A stretch of 64,000 nt of DNA from Virgibacillus halotolerans (GCF_016908515.1 NZ_JAFBEA010000001.1:744001-808000); one strand, 5' to 3'; shown: positions 48,938-58,603, counted from the stretch's first letter. Made by a program: numbers and translations. Notes: generated by a model from the letters alone, not told the origin.

Positions 48938-49565
48938 CTTCATTGACTCCTAACGCATGAAATATCTTTTGAAATGACGAAGGATCGGGCAGCAAAAGGA
49001 AATGCCCATGCACACCGTTTTTTGAATCATTGTGATTGATCTTGGTATCAATGATAATTGCAAAATCTGTTACCTGTGATAATTCCATTAAACCAGCTGT
49101 TAAAACGGCTCCAGCCATATCTGCGCTAAAGTACGGTACAGATGGTTGCATATTAATATGCATGAAGTCAGACAATGCGGATAAGTATGACCCTGTTAAA
49201 ATGTTGCCCGTTTCCTGTAATACAGAAATTGCTACTTCATCTAAAGAACCATCGCTAAACAAATTGAAAGTAACATTGTTTGTAATTTGTTGGACTAAGT
49301 TTTCTGCTTCTTCCATGGTTAAAATGAAAAACACCGTCCCTGGTGCATCACCCTGAATGCGAAAAAAGATAGCGACGATCAATGCTTCTGGTCCACCAAT
49401 CAGTTCCATCATATCGTCATAGCCCACAACATCAATAGATGGAACCTGCATATCTATTTTTTTATTAATTAATTTCGCCATCGAAGTTGCTGCATTCCCC
49501 GCACCAATATTTCCTATTTCACATAAAACATCCCGTTGTTCATCTGTAAGATTTATGAATTCCAT
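48930..49565 (-). CDS. cheC: CheY-P phosphatase CheC
   Basis: 211 residues with both phosphatase active-site helices: LCEIGNIGAGNAAT near residue 14 and VLQETGNILTGSY near residue 115, each with the Glu-x2-Asn pair. CheC dephosphorylates CheY-P, and CheD enhances this. Its presence marks the Bacillus-type three-part adaptation system. AAGGA lies upstream of the ATG, and cheW ends 5 bp before it. Confidence 0.95.
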   Translation of the reverse strand: MEFINLTDEQRDVLCEIGNIGAGNAATSMAKLINKKIDMQVPSIDVVGYDDMMELIGGPEALIVAIFFRIQGDAPGTVFFILTMEEAENLVQQITNNVTFNLFSDGSLDEVAISVLQETGNILTGSYLSALSDFMHINMQPSVPYFSADMAGAVLTAGLMELSQVTDFAIIIDTKINHNDSKNGVHGHFLLLPDPSSFQKIFHALGVNEDV

Positions 49566-49570
49566 GTCTT

Positions 49571-50038
49571 TTATCCTTGAACCGATTTCAATTCGATCAT
49601 GTCATCGGATTTTAGTACTTTTTGTAAATCAAGCAGGATAAGTAAACGGTGGTCCAAATTTGCTATACCCTTTATATAATCCACATCCACAGCACCGACA
49701 ACCGCTGGTGGGTCCTCCATTGTGTCTTCTGGAATATCCAGCACATCGTTGGCAGTATCCACAATTAGACCGACTTCCATTCCATCAAAATAGACGACAA
49801 TAATTCGGGTCGATTCATTGTATGGCGATGATTTAATGTTAAAACGCGTCCTTAAATCAAGTACGGGTATAACAACACCACGTAAATTGATCACTCCTTT
49901 TACAAAATCTGCAGTTTGTGGAACCCTCGTTATCGGAAGCATACGTTCAATCGAGGCAACTTGTTCTACACCTAACGCATATTCTTCATCTTGTAACTGA
50001 AAAACAATTACTTTTTGATCCGATTTTTGATTTTCCAT
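49571..50038 (-). CDS. cheW: Chemotaxis coupling protein CheW
   Basis: 155-residue SH3-like adaptor linking receptors to the kinase CheA. VIVFQLQDEEYALGVEQV, FVKGVINLRGVVIPVLDLR and the C-terminal LDHRLLILLDLQKVL are typical of CheW. AAGGAG lies upstream of the ATG. In close relatives cheA precedes it; here cheB ends only 31 bp upstream and no cheA sequence is found. Confidence 0.95.
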   Translation of the reverse strand: MENQKSDQKVIVFQLQDEEYALGVEQVASIERMLPITRVPQTADFVKGVINLRGVVIPVLDLRTRFNIKSSPYNESTRIIVVYFDGMEVGLIVDTANDVLDIPEDTMEDPPAVVGAVDVDYIKGIANLDHRLLILLDLQKVLKSDDMIELKSVQG

Positions 50039-50069
50039 TTTTATTCTCCTTTATAAATGATCTAATCGC

Positions 50070-50720
50070 TCATCTATTCACTATATGATCCATTGTTTTA
50101 GCTATTTCGTGCAATGGAACGACTTTGTCAACACAATTTGTATCCACAGCAGCTTTTGGCATCCCATATACGATTGCAGTATCCGCTGCTTCCGCAATAA
50201 CGACAGCATCTGGATCACTATTCTTTAATCGTTTAATTCCCTCTGCCCCGTCGCTCCCCATTCCTGTTAAGATAACTGCTAATTTATTCACTTTTAATGT
50301 TGCGAGTGAATCAATAAGTACGTCTACTGCCGGTCTAAACCCCAAGTGCGGTTTCTCCTTCGTTAATTCAATCTTAAATGATGTACCCGCTTTACGCAGC
50401 TTCATATGATAATCACCAGGAGCGATGTATGCGGTATGGTCTTGAATTACTTCTCCATGTACTGCTTCTTTAACATGAATCCCAGTTAATGTATTAAGAC
50501 GGTCTGCAAGTGATTTAGTAAATGTCTTCGGCATGTGCTGGACGATTAATATGGGTATCGAAAAATCTCTAGGCAGATCCGTTAATACTTTCTGTAATGC
50601 ACGGGGGCCACCAGTCGATGTTCCAATTGCAATCAGTGTTTTTTTAATTGAGGCGCCTCCCTTTTCATTGTCTAAATCATGTTGCCCTCCGACATCATTG
50701 AAATTCACATGAAAAGTCAT
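50070..50720 (-). CDS. cheB: CheB methylesterase domain protein lacking the receiver domain
   Basis: 216 residues, against about 350 for the family. Only the methylesterase domain is present. The catalytic Ser35 (GTSTGGP), His62 (VQHMP) and Asp157 (GMGSDGAEG) are intact. Residues 1-25 are a short unrelated leader, and the usual N-terminal phospho-receiver domain and linker are missing. The start is well supported by GAGGGG upstream and a 4-bp overlap with flhG, so this is not a mis-called start. Without the receiver it cannot be activated by CheA phosphorylation in the usual way; it may act constitutively or under another control. Confidence 0.9.
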   Translation of the reverse strand: MTFHVNFNDVGGQHDLDNEKGGASIKKTLIAIGTSTGGPRALQKVLTDLPRDFSIPILIVQHMPKTFTKSLADRLNTLTGIHVKEAVHGEVIQDHTAYIAPGDYHMKLRKAGTSFKIELTKEKPHLGFRPAVDVLIDSLATLKVNKLAVILTGMGSDGAEGIKRLKNSDPDAVVIAEAADTAIVYGMPKAAVDTNCVDKVVPLHEIAKTMDHIVNR

Positions 50721-51589
50721 CCATTTCCCCTCGCCGTCAGTAGTTGTTTTAATCTCTGTACAAAAGAAACAGGAGTTATTTTATTTCCACTATTGGCCCC
50801 GGATAAATAGTTGATCGTCAATTGTTTCATTGCCTTAGATACAGCCGTTTTATCATTAAGCAGCACAAACGGCACTTGTCTTCTCACCGCATGAGATACA
50901 TTTGCATCATCAGGAATAATGCCCATCATTTCTATTTCAATTTGTAAGAACCGAAAAACAACTTGCTGTAATCTTTCAAGTGACTTTGTTCCATCCATTT
51001 GAGAGATGGAACGGTTCATAATCACACGTATCGGCATGTCCGGCTGTTCATGTAGTACATGCTTGATCATACCGTATGCATCCGTTATTGATGTTGGCTC
51101 CGGTGTAGTGACAACGATGCATTCATTAGACGCTAATACGAAAAACAAACTATCAGCTGTTGCACCGGCACCAATGTCAAAAATAATATAATCATACAAT
51201 TTCATGAGTGAGTAATATTGCTCAAAAAAATAGGCTTGCTCTCGTGAGTTCATTGTAAAAAAGTGATTTAACCCCGAGCCACCTGCAATATAAGAAAGTC
51301 CATTTGGCCCCGTTTCTATTATGTCATGAATAGATATTTGTTCCTGAAACATATCAATTATTGTCCTTTTCGCATGCAACCCCAGTAAAATATCGATATT
51401 CCCCATGCCAACATCCAAATCAAATAATAATACCTTTTTATCGTTTTTAATTAGTTCCAAAGAGAAATTAAGTGCGATATTGGACTTTCCAACACCGCCT
51501 TTTCCACTAATAATCGAAATTGTCTTTGTTCTGTTTGACTTTGCTGTTTTATCAAAATGCCTTCTTAAATTTGCCGCTTGATCATTCAT
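50717..51589 (-). CDS. flhG: FlhG (YlxH), MinD-like flagellar number regulator
   Basis: 290-residue deviant Walker A ATPase: SGKGGVGKSN near the N-terminus, DLDVGMGNIDILLG and DIGAGATADSL. The N-terminal basic helix contains the QAANLRR stretch thought to activate FlhF. It controls flagellar placement and number and interacts with FliM/FliY. I use the ATG at 51589 behind AGGTGG. The frame also offers a GTG four codons earlier. It overlaps flhF by 8 bp and cheB by 4 bp. Confidence 0.94.
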   Translation of the reverse strand: MNDQAANLRRHFDKTAKSNRTKTISIISGKGGVGKSNIALNFSLELIKNDKKVLLFDLDVGMGNIDILLGLHAKRTIIDMFQEQISIHDIIETGPNGLSYIAGGSGLNHFFTMNSREQAYFFEQYYSLMKLYDYIIFDIGAGATADSLFFVLASNECIVVTTPEPTSITDAYGMIKHVLHEQPDMPIRVIMNRSISQMDGTKSLERLQQVVFRFLQIEIEMMGIIPDDANVSHAVRRQVPFVLLNDKTAVSKAMKQLTINYLSGANSGNKITPVSFVQRLKQLLTARGNG

Positions 51590-52697
51590 GATCATATCCA
51601 CCTACAATTAAATCACTGATTATCCCTGGTGACGCATGACTTAAATCATCCGGCACATCCTGACCATTTGTAAGATAGGAAATACCAATTTGATTATCTA
51701 ATACGATGTTTATCATACTTCCATACTGCCTTGTCTCATCAACTTTCGTGAAAATCAGCCCTTTTATCGGCACATGATAAAACTGTTGATAAATCTCCGT
51801 CAAATCTTTTGGTTTAGCAGTTAGTGACAATACAAGATAAGTTGCATGCTCCTGACCTGTTCCTAAACCTTTCTCTAATTCCGCCACATATTGTGCATCA
51901 CGGAAATTTCTACCAGCAGTGTCTACAAGGATTAAATCGTATTCTGCAAATTGTTGGATTGCATCCTGATAGTCTTCATTTGTATAGACTACTTCCATAG
52001 GCACATCTAAAATTTGCGCATATGTCTTTAACTGTTCAATAGCGGCGATCCGGTATGTATCAGCTGTTATAAAGGCTACCCTTTTATGATGCTTCAACAT
52101 GCTGTTTGCGGCTATTTTGGCAAGGGTTGTTGTCTTACCTACGCCGGTCGGTCCAACAAAGTGAACAATCTTATTATCTTTCGTAATACCTTCAAAAGCT
52201 AATCCACTTAATCTTGTATTTATTTCTTCTTTTATAGTGCGTAGAATTTGCTTCATATCGGGCTCTATCCCATTTGATTCCTGTTTTTTTACCACTGCAT
52301 TGATGATATCTTCTGCATATCGGTGATCCACTTCCTGATCCAGTAAATATTGATAGGCAATTTGATAATCTGGCTGATAATTCTCTTTTTCTCCTTGTGA
52401 CTGGAGCGCAACCATCTTTTTCAAATGCTTCACCTCCTGCAGAACAACTGCAGTTGTATCAATATCTGTGGATGGCACGCTTTGGTTTATAGCATTATTT
52501 CTTTTATCCTGGTTAATTGGAAGCGGATCCGGATCCAGTGCAGCAACCACTTCAATCCGCTTCTTTTTGAGGAAGCCGAATATACCGCCATGCTGTATTT
52601 CCTTTGAATTTAAGATGACCGCTTCTGGTCCAAGTTCCTTGCGAATTTCGTTCATGACTTGCGGCATCGTTGGACCTGTATATTTTTTTACCTTCAT
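51582..52697 (-). CDS. flhF: FlhF, SRP-type GTPase for flagellar placement
   Basis: 371 residues. A short basic N-domain precedes the NG GTPase: G1 GPTGVGKTTTLAK near residue 182, ADTYRIAAIEQLKTYA, DTAGRNFRD and TKVDE. It is related to Ffh/FtsY and fixes the site of flagellar assembly. It starts 8 bp after GGTGG and overlaps flhA by 4 bp. Confidence 0.96.
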   Translation of the reverse strand: MKVKKYTGPTMPQVMNEIRKELGPEAVILNSKEIQHGGIFGFLKKKRIEVVAALDPDPLPINQDKRNNAINQSVPSTDIDTTAVVLQEVKHLKKMVALQSQGEKENYQPDYQIAYQYLLDQEVDHRYAEDIINAVVKKQESNGIEPDMKQILRTIKEEINTRLSGLAFEGITKDNKIVHFVGPTGVGKTTTLAKIAANSMLKHHKRVAFITADTYRIAAIEQLKTYAQILDVPMEVVYTNEDYQDAIQQFAEYDLILVDTAGRNFRDAQYVAELEKGLGTGQEHATYLVLSLTAKPKDLTEIYQQFYHVPIKGLIFTKVDETRQYGSMINIVLDNQIGISYLTNGQDVPDDLSHASPGIISDLIVGGYDHE

Positions 52698-54727
52698 GCA
52701 ATATTCACCACCCCAACACTTTGAACCGTTACAGTTGGTTCTAATTCATTATAAGATAAGACAACAACCTGAGGTAAAAAGCGATCCAATAACTGTTTTA
52801 AATACATGCGAATTGCTGGCGAACATAAAACAACTGCCGTTTCTTCCTGTATGGTTAATTTATCCACTTCTTCACGAATGGTTTTAATAATCGTTTGTTG
52901 TGATTCCGGATCCAATGATAAATAATTGCCGTGTTCGGTTTGTTGGATACTTTCAGCAATCATTTTTTCAACCTTACCAGAAACAGTAATTACCTTCATA
53001 GATTGATCGTCGTGTGCAAATTGTTTTGTTATTTGTGCTGATAATGCCTGCCTTACGTATTCTGCCAATAGTTCGGTATCATTGGTCATTTTCGAGAAAT
53101 CTGCCAGTGTTTCAAATATAATTGGTAAGTTTCTAATCGAGATGTTTTCTTTCAGCAGCTTAGCTAACACTTTTTGAATATCTCCAATTGCTAATGGCTC
53201 TGGTGTCACTTCACCTACTAGTAATGGATAACTTTCCTGCAAATGATCGATCAGCTGTTTTGTTTCTTCTCTTCCCAGTAATGTGTGTGCATGCTGTTTA
53301 ATCACTTCTGTAATGTGTGTAGAAACAACAGATGGCGGATCCACGACTGTATATCCGGACAGTTCAGCTTCATCTTTATGTTCCTCTGTAATCCACTTGG
53401 CTGGTAGCCCAAACGCTGGTTCTTTTGTATCAATTCCCTCTATCATATCATCAGCAAAGTCCGGTGCCATTGCTAAATAGTGATCAAGCAGCAGTTCACC
53501 GGTCGCTACTTCATTTCCTTTTATTTTTAATCGATATTCATTTGGGTTCAGTTGAATGTTATCGCGGATTCGTACGACAGGTATAACAATCCCAAGTTCA
53601 ATGGCTAATTGTCTACGAATCATAATAATTCGATCCAATAAATCTCCACCCTGATTGGCATCCGCTATTGGAATCAATGCATAACCAAATTCGAATTCAA
53701 TCGGATCCATATTTAATAAGCTGACAACATTCTCCGGTGACTTCATTGCCGTGCTTTCGGTTTGCTCCTCTTCCTCTACGTCCGGCATTTCGGGTTTACT
53801 TGATTGTTTTAACAATAAATAGCCACTTAGTACCAACAAACCAGCTATGGTCGTTGTTAGGAAAAAATTAATCGGTGTGAAACCAAGTAAAAAGATGGTT
53901 CCTCCGGCAATAAATAATAGTTTCGGATATTGTAATAACTGATTGGACACTTCTGTGCCTAAATTACCGGTACTCGTAACCCTCGTTACAACTATTCCTG
54001 TTGCTGTTGCAATGAGCAATGCTGGAATTTGACTAACCAACCCATCACCAACAGTAAGACGCATAAACGTATTGATTGCTTCACCAAAAGACATGTCCAT
54101 TTGGACCATACCGATAATCAAACCAAATATAATATTGATCAATACGATAATGATACCCGCTATGGCGTCACCCTTCACAAATTTACTTGCCCCATCCATT
54201 GCTCCGTGAAAATCTGCTTCATTTTCTACTTTCTCACGTCTTTCTTTTGCTTGCTGTTCAGATATTAAACCCGCATTCAGATCAGCGTCAATACTCATCT
54301 GTTTTCCGGGCATGGCATCCAATGTAAACCGTGCAGCCACTTCAGAAACCCGCTCAGCCCCTTTAGTAATAACGATAAATTGAATGATTACCAAAATAAT
54401 AAACACAACAAAACCAACCAATGGATTATCTCCAATAACAAATGAACCAAAGGTGTCAACAACCCCGCCTGCTTCAGCTTCAGATAATATAGATCTTGTT
54501 GTCGATACATTCAATCCAAGCCGAAACAAAGTTAGTAGTAATAATAGAGAGGGAAAGACAGAAAACTGTAAAGCTTCATGTAAATTCATGGAAACTAATA
54601 TAACCATAAGTGCTAAAGATATATTACATAAAATAAGTATACTTAATAACCATCCAGGTAGCGGGATGATTAACATGACAATAATTAAAATGACACCTAA
54701 AAGAACGGATAAATCACGGGCCTTCAT
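52694..54727 (-). CDS. flhA: Flagellar type III export gate protein FlhA
   Basis: 677 residues. Eight N-terminal transmembrane helices with the FHIPEP-family signature (AGLISEQQAKERREKVENEA, SIDADLNAG) are followed by a cytoplasmic ring domain from about residue 330 that docks chaperone-substrate complexes. GGAGAG precedes the ATG. It is complete and in the usual flhB-flhA-flhF order. Confidence 0.97.
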   Translation of the reverse strand: MKARDLSVLLGVILIIVMLIIPLPGWLLSILILCNISLALMVILVSMNLHEALQFSVFPSLLLLLTLFRLGLNVSTTRSILSEAEAGGVVDTFGSFVIGDNPLVGFVVFIILVIIQFIVITKGAERVSEVAARFTLDAMPGKQMSIDADLNAGLISEQQAKERREKVENEADFHGAMDGASKFVKGDAIAGIIIVLINIIFGLIIGMVQMDMSFGEAINTFMRLTVGDGLVSQIPALLIATATGIVVTRVTSTGNLGTEVSNQLLQYPKLLFIAGGTIFLLGFTPINFFLTTTIAGLLVLSGYLLLKQSSKPEMPDVEEEEQTESTAMKSPENVVSLLNMDPIEFEFGYALIPIADANQGGDLLDRIIMIRRQLAIELGIVIPVVRIRDNIQLNPNEYRLKIKGNEVATGELLLDHYLAMAPDFADDMIEGIDTKEPAFGLPAKWITEEHKDEAELSGYTVVDPPSVVSTHITEVIKQHAHTLLGREETKQLIDHLQESYPLLVGEVTPEPLAIGDIQKVLAKLLKENISIRNLPIIFETLADFSKMTNDTELLAEYVRQALSAQITKQFAHDDQSMKVITVSGKVEKMIAESIQQTEHGNYLSLDPESQQTIIKTIREEVDKLTIQEETAVVLCSPAIRMYLKQLLDRFLPQVVVLSYNELEPTVTVQSVGVVNIA

Positions 54728-54745
54728 GCTGGTCTCTCCTCATTA

Positions 54746-55825
54746 CTAAACTTTTTTCTCTAGTCGGTACACATAGGCCAGAATCTCTGCAACAGCCTGA
54801 TAGAATTGTTCAGGAATGCTATCACCAATATCAATGACACTATATAAAGAACGGGCAAGTGGTTTGTTCTCAACCGTAATAACGCCATGTTCTTTCGCTA
54901 TTTCCTTTATTCTCTGTGCCGTTTTATCCACACCTTTGGCAACTACGATAGGGGCACTTGCTTTTTCTTCGTCGTATTTTATTGCAAGTGCAAAGTGTGT
55001 GGGATTCGTAATGACAACATCTGCTGTAGGTACTTCACTCATCATACGACGTGTCGCCATTTGTCTTTGCTTCGCTTTTATTTTCGATTTGATTAATGGA
55101 TCTCCCTCAATGTTCTTGTGCTCATCTTTTATATCCTGTTTCGACATCTTCATGTTTTTTTCAAAATCATAACTTTGGTACGCATAGTCAAAAACAGCAA
55201 GAAAGAGTAAAGCAACCGTGGCTGAAATACCCATAATAACCGTTATTCTGCCGAAGAAAGCCAATGCATTTTCTGCATTTTTAAATGCAAGCATCATCAT
55301 CTCATCTTTGTATATCCAAATTACAAAAAAAGTGATCGAACCAATAAACACAATTTTTAATAAAGACTTTAATAATTCCACAAGTGCACGAATAGAAAAT
55401 ATCCGTTTGGCGCCCTGGATGGGATCAATCTTCTTCAAATCAGGTTTTAATGGCTCCCCTGTAAAAAGAAATCCAATCTGCATCAGGTTAGATGCAAATC
55501 CAGCAACAATAACTACCAGCATAATCGGTGCCAGCATTTTGGCGGCTTCCATCGCTGTGCCGGAAAGAATTTGATGCAATGTATTTTCCGTCAGCTCCCA
55601 ATGGATAAATTCAGTAAAAGACTGTTCATATAGTGTTGTCATTGTATTTTTTATCGAACTACCAAAGATAATTAATGTCATAAGGGCAGACAATAATAGA
55701 ATTGCCGTATTGATATCCTGGCTCTTAGCAACTTTACCCTTTTTTCGTTCATCCTGTCTTTTTTTCGGCGTGGCCTTCTCCGTCTTTTCACCTGCAAAAA
55801 ATTGTAAATCCAGCTTCAATTGCAA
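54746..55825 (-). CDS. flhB: Flagellar export switch protein FlhB
   Basis: Membrane protein that changes export specificity from hook to filament after self-cleavage. 359 residues with LDLQFFAGEKTEKATPKKR at the N-terminus, four transmembrane helices and the autocleavage site NPTH near residue 271. I choose the TTG at 55825, eight bases after GGAGG, which aligns with known N-termini. A GTG three codons earlier overlaps the ribosome-binding site. Confidence 0.95.
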   Translation of the reverse strand: MQLKLDLQFFAGEKTEKATPKKRQDERKKGKVAKSQDINTAILLLSALMTLIIFGSSIKNTMTTLYEQSFTEFIHWELTENTLHQILSGTAMEAAKMLAPIMLVVIVAGFASNLMQIGFLFTGEPLKPDLKKIDPIQGAKRIFSIRALVELLKSLLKIVFIGSITFFVIWIYKDEMMMLAFKNAENALAFFGRITVIMGISATVALLFLAVFDYAYQSYDFEKNMKMSKQDIKDEHKNIEGDPLIKSKIKAKQRQMATRRMMSEVPTADVVITNPTHFALAIKYDEEKASAPIVVAKGVDKTAQRIKEIAKEHGVITVENKPLARSLYSVIDIGDSIPEQFYQAVAEILAYVYRLEKKV

Positions 55826-55826
55826 G

Positions 55827-56609
55827 TTACCCACCTCCGAATAATTGCATCAATTCCCGCATTGTCTCAAACATAGTTGCAAATAAACTTTTAACAAGTA
55901 TCATAAACAAGCTAAGAAAAAGTAAAATAACTACAAAGCTTACAAAAATCTTCAATGGCAAACCAACGACAAACACATTTAGCTGTGGCACTGTTCTGGC
56001 GATAATGCCTAACGCAATATCAACTAAAAATAAACAGCCGACAAGTGGGATCGACATCTGAAATGCAATCAGAAACATTTTATTGAAGGAATCTATAATA
56101 AAATCAGCAATGGTCCCATCATGAAAAGGTACAAATGCATCAATGGGTATGAAATCATAACTATAAAAAATACCATCTATTAATAAATGATGACCATTCA
56201 CCGATAATAGAAATAACAAGGCAATAATATAGAAGTATTGTCCTGTCAAAGGGCTTTGTGATCCGGTCTGTGGATCAATAACGTTCGCAATCGCAAAACC
56301 CATCTGAAAATCAATAAATCCACCGGCAATTTGAACTGCAGACAAAATAATAAATGCGATTAACCCAATCAAAAGACCGACTAGGGCTTCTTTTAGTAGT
56401 AAAAATAAATATAGCTCATCAATGGCGATGGCAGAAACGTCGATCGTATAATACATAATAAAAGCTAAGAAAAAGCTGAATCCGATTTTAAACGGCATGG
56501 GTATCGTCCGATAGGAGAATAGTGGCAAGGTAACAAAAAACGCTGCTACCCGAACCAAAACAAGTAAAAATACCGGAATACTATTTAAATTAATTAAATC
56601 TAGCATCAT
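55827..56609 (-). CDS. fliR: Flagellar export protein FliR
   Basis: 260-residue integral membrane component of the FliPQR export channel, with six or so hydrophobic segments and the GFIDFQMGFAIANVIDPQTG region (residues 90-112). The stop lies one base before the chosen flhB start, and the fliQ stop directly abuts its start. Two tandem ATG codons are possible starts. Confidence 0.95.
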   Translation of the reverse strand: MMLDLINLNSIPVFLLVLVRVAAFFVTLPLFSYRTIPMPFKIGFSFFLAFIMYYTIDVSAIAIDELYLFLLLKEALVGLLIGLIAFIILSAVQIAGGFIDFQMGFAIANVIDPQTGSQSPLTGQYFYIIALLFLLSVNGHHLLIDGIFYSYDFIPIDAFVPFHDGTIADFIIDSFNKMFLIAFQMSIPLVGCLFLVDIALGIIARTVPQLNVFVVGLPLKIFVSFVVILLFLSLFMILVKSLFATMFETMRELMQLFGGG

Positions 56610-56879
56610 CTAACCTACAAACTGATTTAAATTTTGAAATATGTCGGCAGTAAACTCGACCATCTTGGTTAGCATCCATGGCCCAAAAAAAATAAGACCA
56701 ACGAAGACGGCAACTATTTTTGGAATAAAAGCCAGGGTTTGTTCCTGTATTTGGGTTGTCGCTTGAAAGATACTAACAAGCAACCCAACAGCAAGCGCTA
56801 ATATAAGCAATGGTCCACAAACGAGTAGTATTGTATAAATGCCTTTTTGTGCAAGTGCTAAAACAAATTCACTGCTCAT
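56610..56879 (-). CDS. fliQ: Flagellar export protein FliQ
   Basis: 89 residues, two transmembrane helices. FQATTQIQEQTLAFIPKIVAV near the centre is the family core. It forms the export gate with FliP and FliR. AAGGGGA lies upstream of the ATG. Confidence 0.95.
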   Translation of the reverse strand: MSSEFVLALAQKGIYTILLVCGPLLILALAVGLLVSIFQATTQIQEQTLAFIPKIVAVFVGLIFFGPWMLTKMVEFTADIFQNLNQFVG

Positions 56880-56903
56880 GTAACAAATCCCCTTTCCTAT
56901 TCT

Positions 56904-57575
56904 TTAAAAGCTGTCCAGTAAGGAATGCGTAATTAAATACCAACCGTCCACCAAAACAAATAGTAGTATCTTAAACGGCAAAGAAATCATTACAGGTGGT
57001 AGCATCATCATCCCCATCGACATAAGCACACTGGCGACAGCCATATCAATTACCAAAAAGGGAATAAAGATTAAAAAGCCCATTTGAAACGCTGTTTTTA
57101 ATTCACTAATCGCAAAGGCCGGTACCATTGTTGTTAATGGAATATCCTGGATCGTTTCCGGTTTCTCCATCTGTGTATAGTTCATAAATAATGCTAAATC
57201 CTTTTGTCTGGTATGTTTGGCCATGAATTCCTTCATTGGTTCACTTGCCCGATCATATGCCTCATCCAAGGTGATTTCTTCAGCGAATAAAGGCTGTAGT
57301 GAATCATCATAAACTTCACTAAACACTGGCCCCATGATGAAAAATGTTAGAAACAGCGCCAAACCTACCAGTACCTGATTAGGTGGCATTTGCTGAGTCG
57401 CCAATGACGTCCTGACAAATGATAAAACAATTATGATTCTTGTGAAACTCGTCATTAATATAAGAATGGCAGGTGCCAAAGATAAAACGGTTAATAACAA
57501 TAATAATTTAACAGATGTCGCAACAGATGAAGGGTCTGATCCAGCAAACATATTCACAAATTCATTCATGCTCAT
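56904..57575 (-). CDS. fliP: Flagellar export protein FliP
   Basis: 223-residue channel protein. PAILILMTSFTRIIIVLSFVR, LATQQMPPNQVLVGLALFLT and the C-terminal MGMMMLPPVMISLPFKILLF regions are diagnostic. An ATG two codons later (57569) has better spacing from AAGG and may be the true start. It overlaps fliO by 14 bp. Confidence 0.96.
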   Translation of the reverse strand: MSMNEFVNMFAGSDPSSVATSVKLLLLLTVLSLAPAILILMTSFTRIIIVLSFVRTSLATQQMPPNQVLVGLALFLTFFIMGPVFSEVYDDSLQPLFAEEITLDEAYDRASEPMKEFMAKHTRQKDLALFMNYTQMEKPETIQDIPLTTMVPAFAISELKTAFQMGFLIFIPFLVIDMAVASVLMSMGMMMLPPVMISLPFKILLFVLVDGWYLITHSLLDSF

Positions 57576-58233
57576 CTTCCTTTTGCTTGCGCTGGTTAAT
57601 CATTTCTCTTCGGTTTTTCTTTAATTTATCCAGCTCTTTGATAAAAAGCTGTTTAAAATCACTTGTACTATTCTTTTCATCTGTTTTTGATTGTAGAAAT
57701 GTTGGTAACCATTGACTTGCCTGGGATGCATCTCCAGCCTGTTCATCACTATGTAATAGGTCCTGTTTTACTTGTTCATCTGTTATTTCTTGTAGCATTT
57801 CCACGTTCTCTCCAACACCTACTAAAAACACCTGGCTTCCAATCCGAACAACCTGAATCGATTTATTTTGTCCAACAGATATACCACCCAAATTTTCCAA
57901 GGCTTTTACTTGCTGAAACATTTTATTCCTTTTACTGAGGAACTTGATCAGTAAATAAATGAGCCCAAGCACCAAAATTAATGCAAAAACTGTTTTTATG
58001 ATGCTAAACAGCAATGATCCCGTCTTACCAATTTCTGATTTCTGATCATCTTGTTCTGTTTCTAATTCCGTTTCCGATGTGGAATCACCTACATCTTCTT
58101 CACAGGCAGCTTTATCTTCCAAACAATCTATCACACTAGGTGCCTCTGCATCTACATTACTTGTAAAACCAAACAAGAAAAGAATGGATAAAATACAGGT
58201 GCTAAAATATACTTTTTTATGCAACATATTCAC
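57562..58233 (-). CDS. fliO: FliO/FliZ-type flagellar assembly membrane protein
   Basis: 223 residues. A signal peptide (cleavage near VDA-EAPS) is followed by an acidic extracellular part, one transmembrane helix (about 75-98) and a cytoplasmic domain with VGQNKSIQVVRIGSQVFLVGV typical of FliO. It stabilises FliP during export-gate assembly. B. subtilis calls it fliZ. The start is GTG at 58233 or the ATG two codons later. Confidence 0.9.
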   Translation of the reverse strand: MNMLHKKVYFSTCILSILFLFGFTSNVDAEAPSVIDCLEDKAACEEDVGDSTSETELETEQDDQKSEIGKTGSLLFSIIKTVFALILVLGLIYLLIKFLSKRNKMFQQVKALENLGGISVGQNKSIQVVRIGSQVFLVGVGENVEMLQEITDEQVKQDLLHSDEQAGDASQASQWLPTFLQSKTDEKNSTSDFKQLFIKELDKLKKNRREMINQRKQKEDEHE

Positions 58234-58240
58234 TCTTTTC

Positions 58241-58603
58241 TTAGTTTAACGCTTTTTGAATGGCTTCCATCACACGGTCGGCTTGGAATGGTTTGACAAT
58301 AAAATCCTTTGCCCCCGCTTGAATTGCATCAATAACCATTGCCTGTTGTCCCATCGCCGAACACATAATAATCTTCGCTTCTGGATTGATCGCTTTTATT
58401 TTCTTTAGGGCGGTTATTCCATCCATTTCAGGCATCGTGATATCCATTGTGACAAGATCCGGTGTTAACTCTTTGTATTTTTCTACCGCTTGGGCACCAT
58501 CCTCAGCTTCACCAACTACTTCAAATCCATTTTTACTTAAAATATCCTTGATCATCATACGCATAAATGCTGCGTCATCTACAATTAAAATTCGTTGTCC
58601 CAT
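58241..58603 (-). CDS. cheY: Chemotaxis response regulator CheY
   Basis: 120-residue stand-alone receiver. Acidic pocket Asp9/Asp10, phosphorylation site Asp54 (TMDITMPEMDG), Ser82 (MCSAMG) and Lys103 (IVKPF) are all intact, so it should be phosphorylated and bind FliM/FliY. It lies between fliY and fliO in the conserved order. Its cognate kinase CheA is not encoded in this window. Confidence 0.97.
   Translation of the reverse strand: MGQRILIVDDAAFMRMMIKDILSKNGFEVVGEAEDGAQAVEKYKELTPDLVTMDITMPEMDGITALKKIKAINPEAKIIMCSAMGQQAMVIDAIQAGAKDFIVKPFQADRVMEAIQKALN

Noticed and set aside
49571-50038. cheW as a remnant of the CheW-like C-terminal domain of CheA
   Set aside because: Length, N-terminus and ribosome-binding site are those of a complete CheW; no CheA-specific domain is attached.
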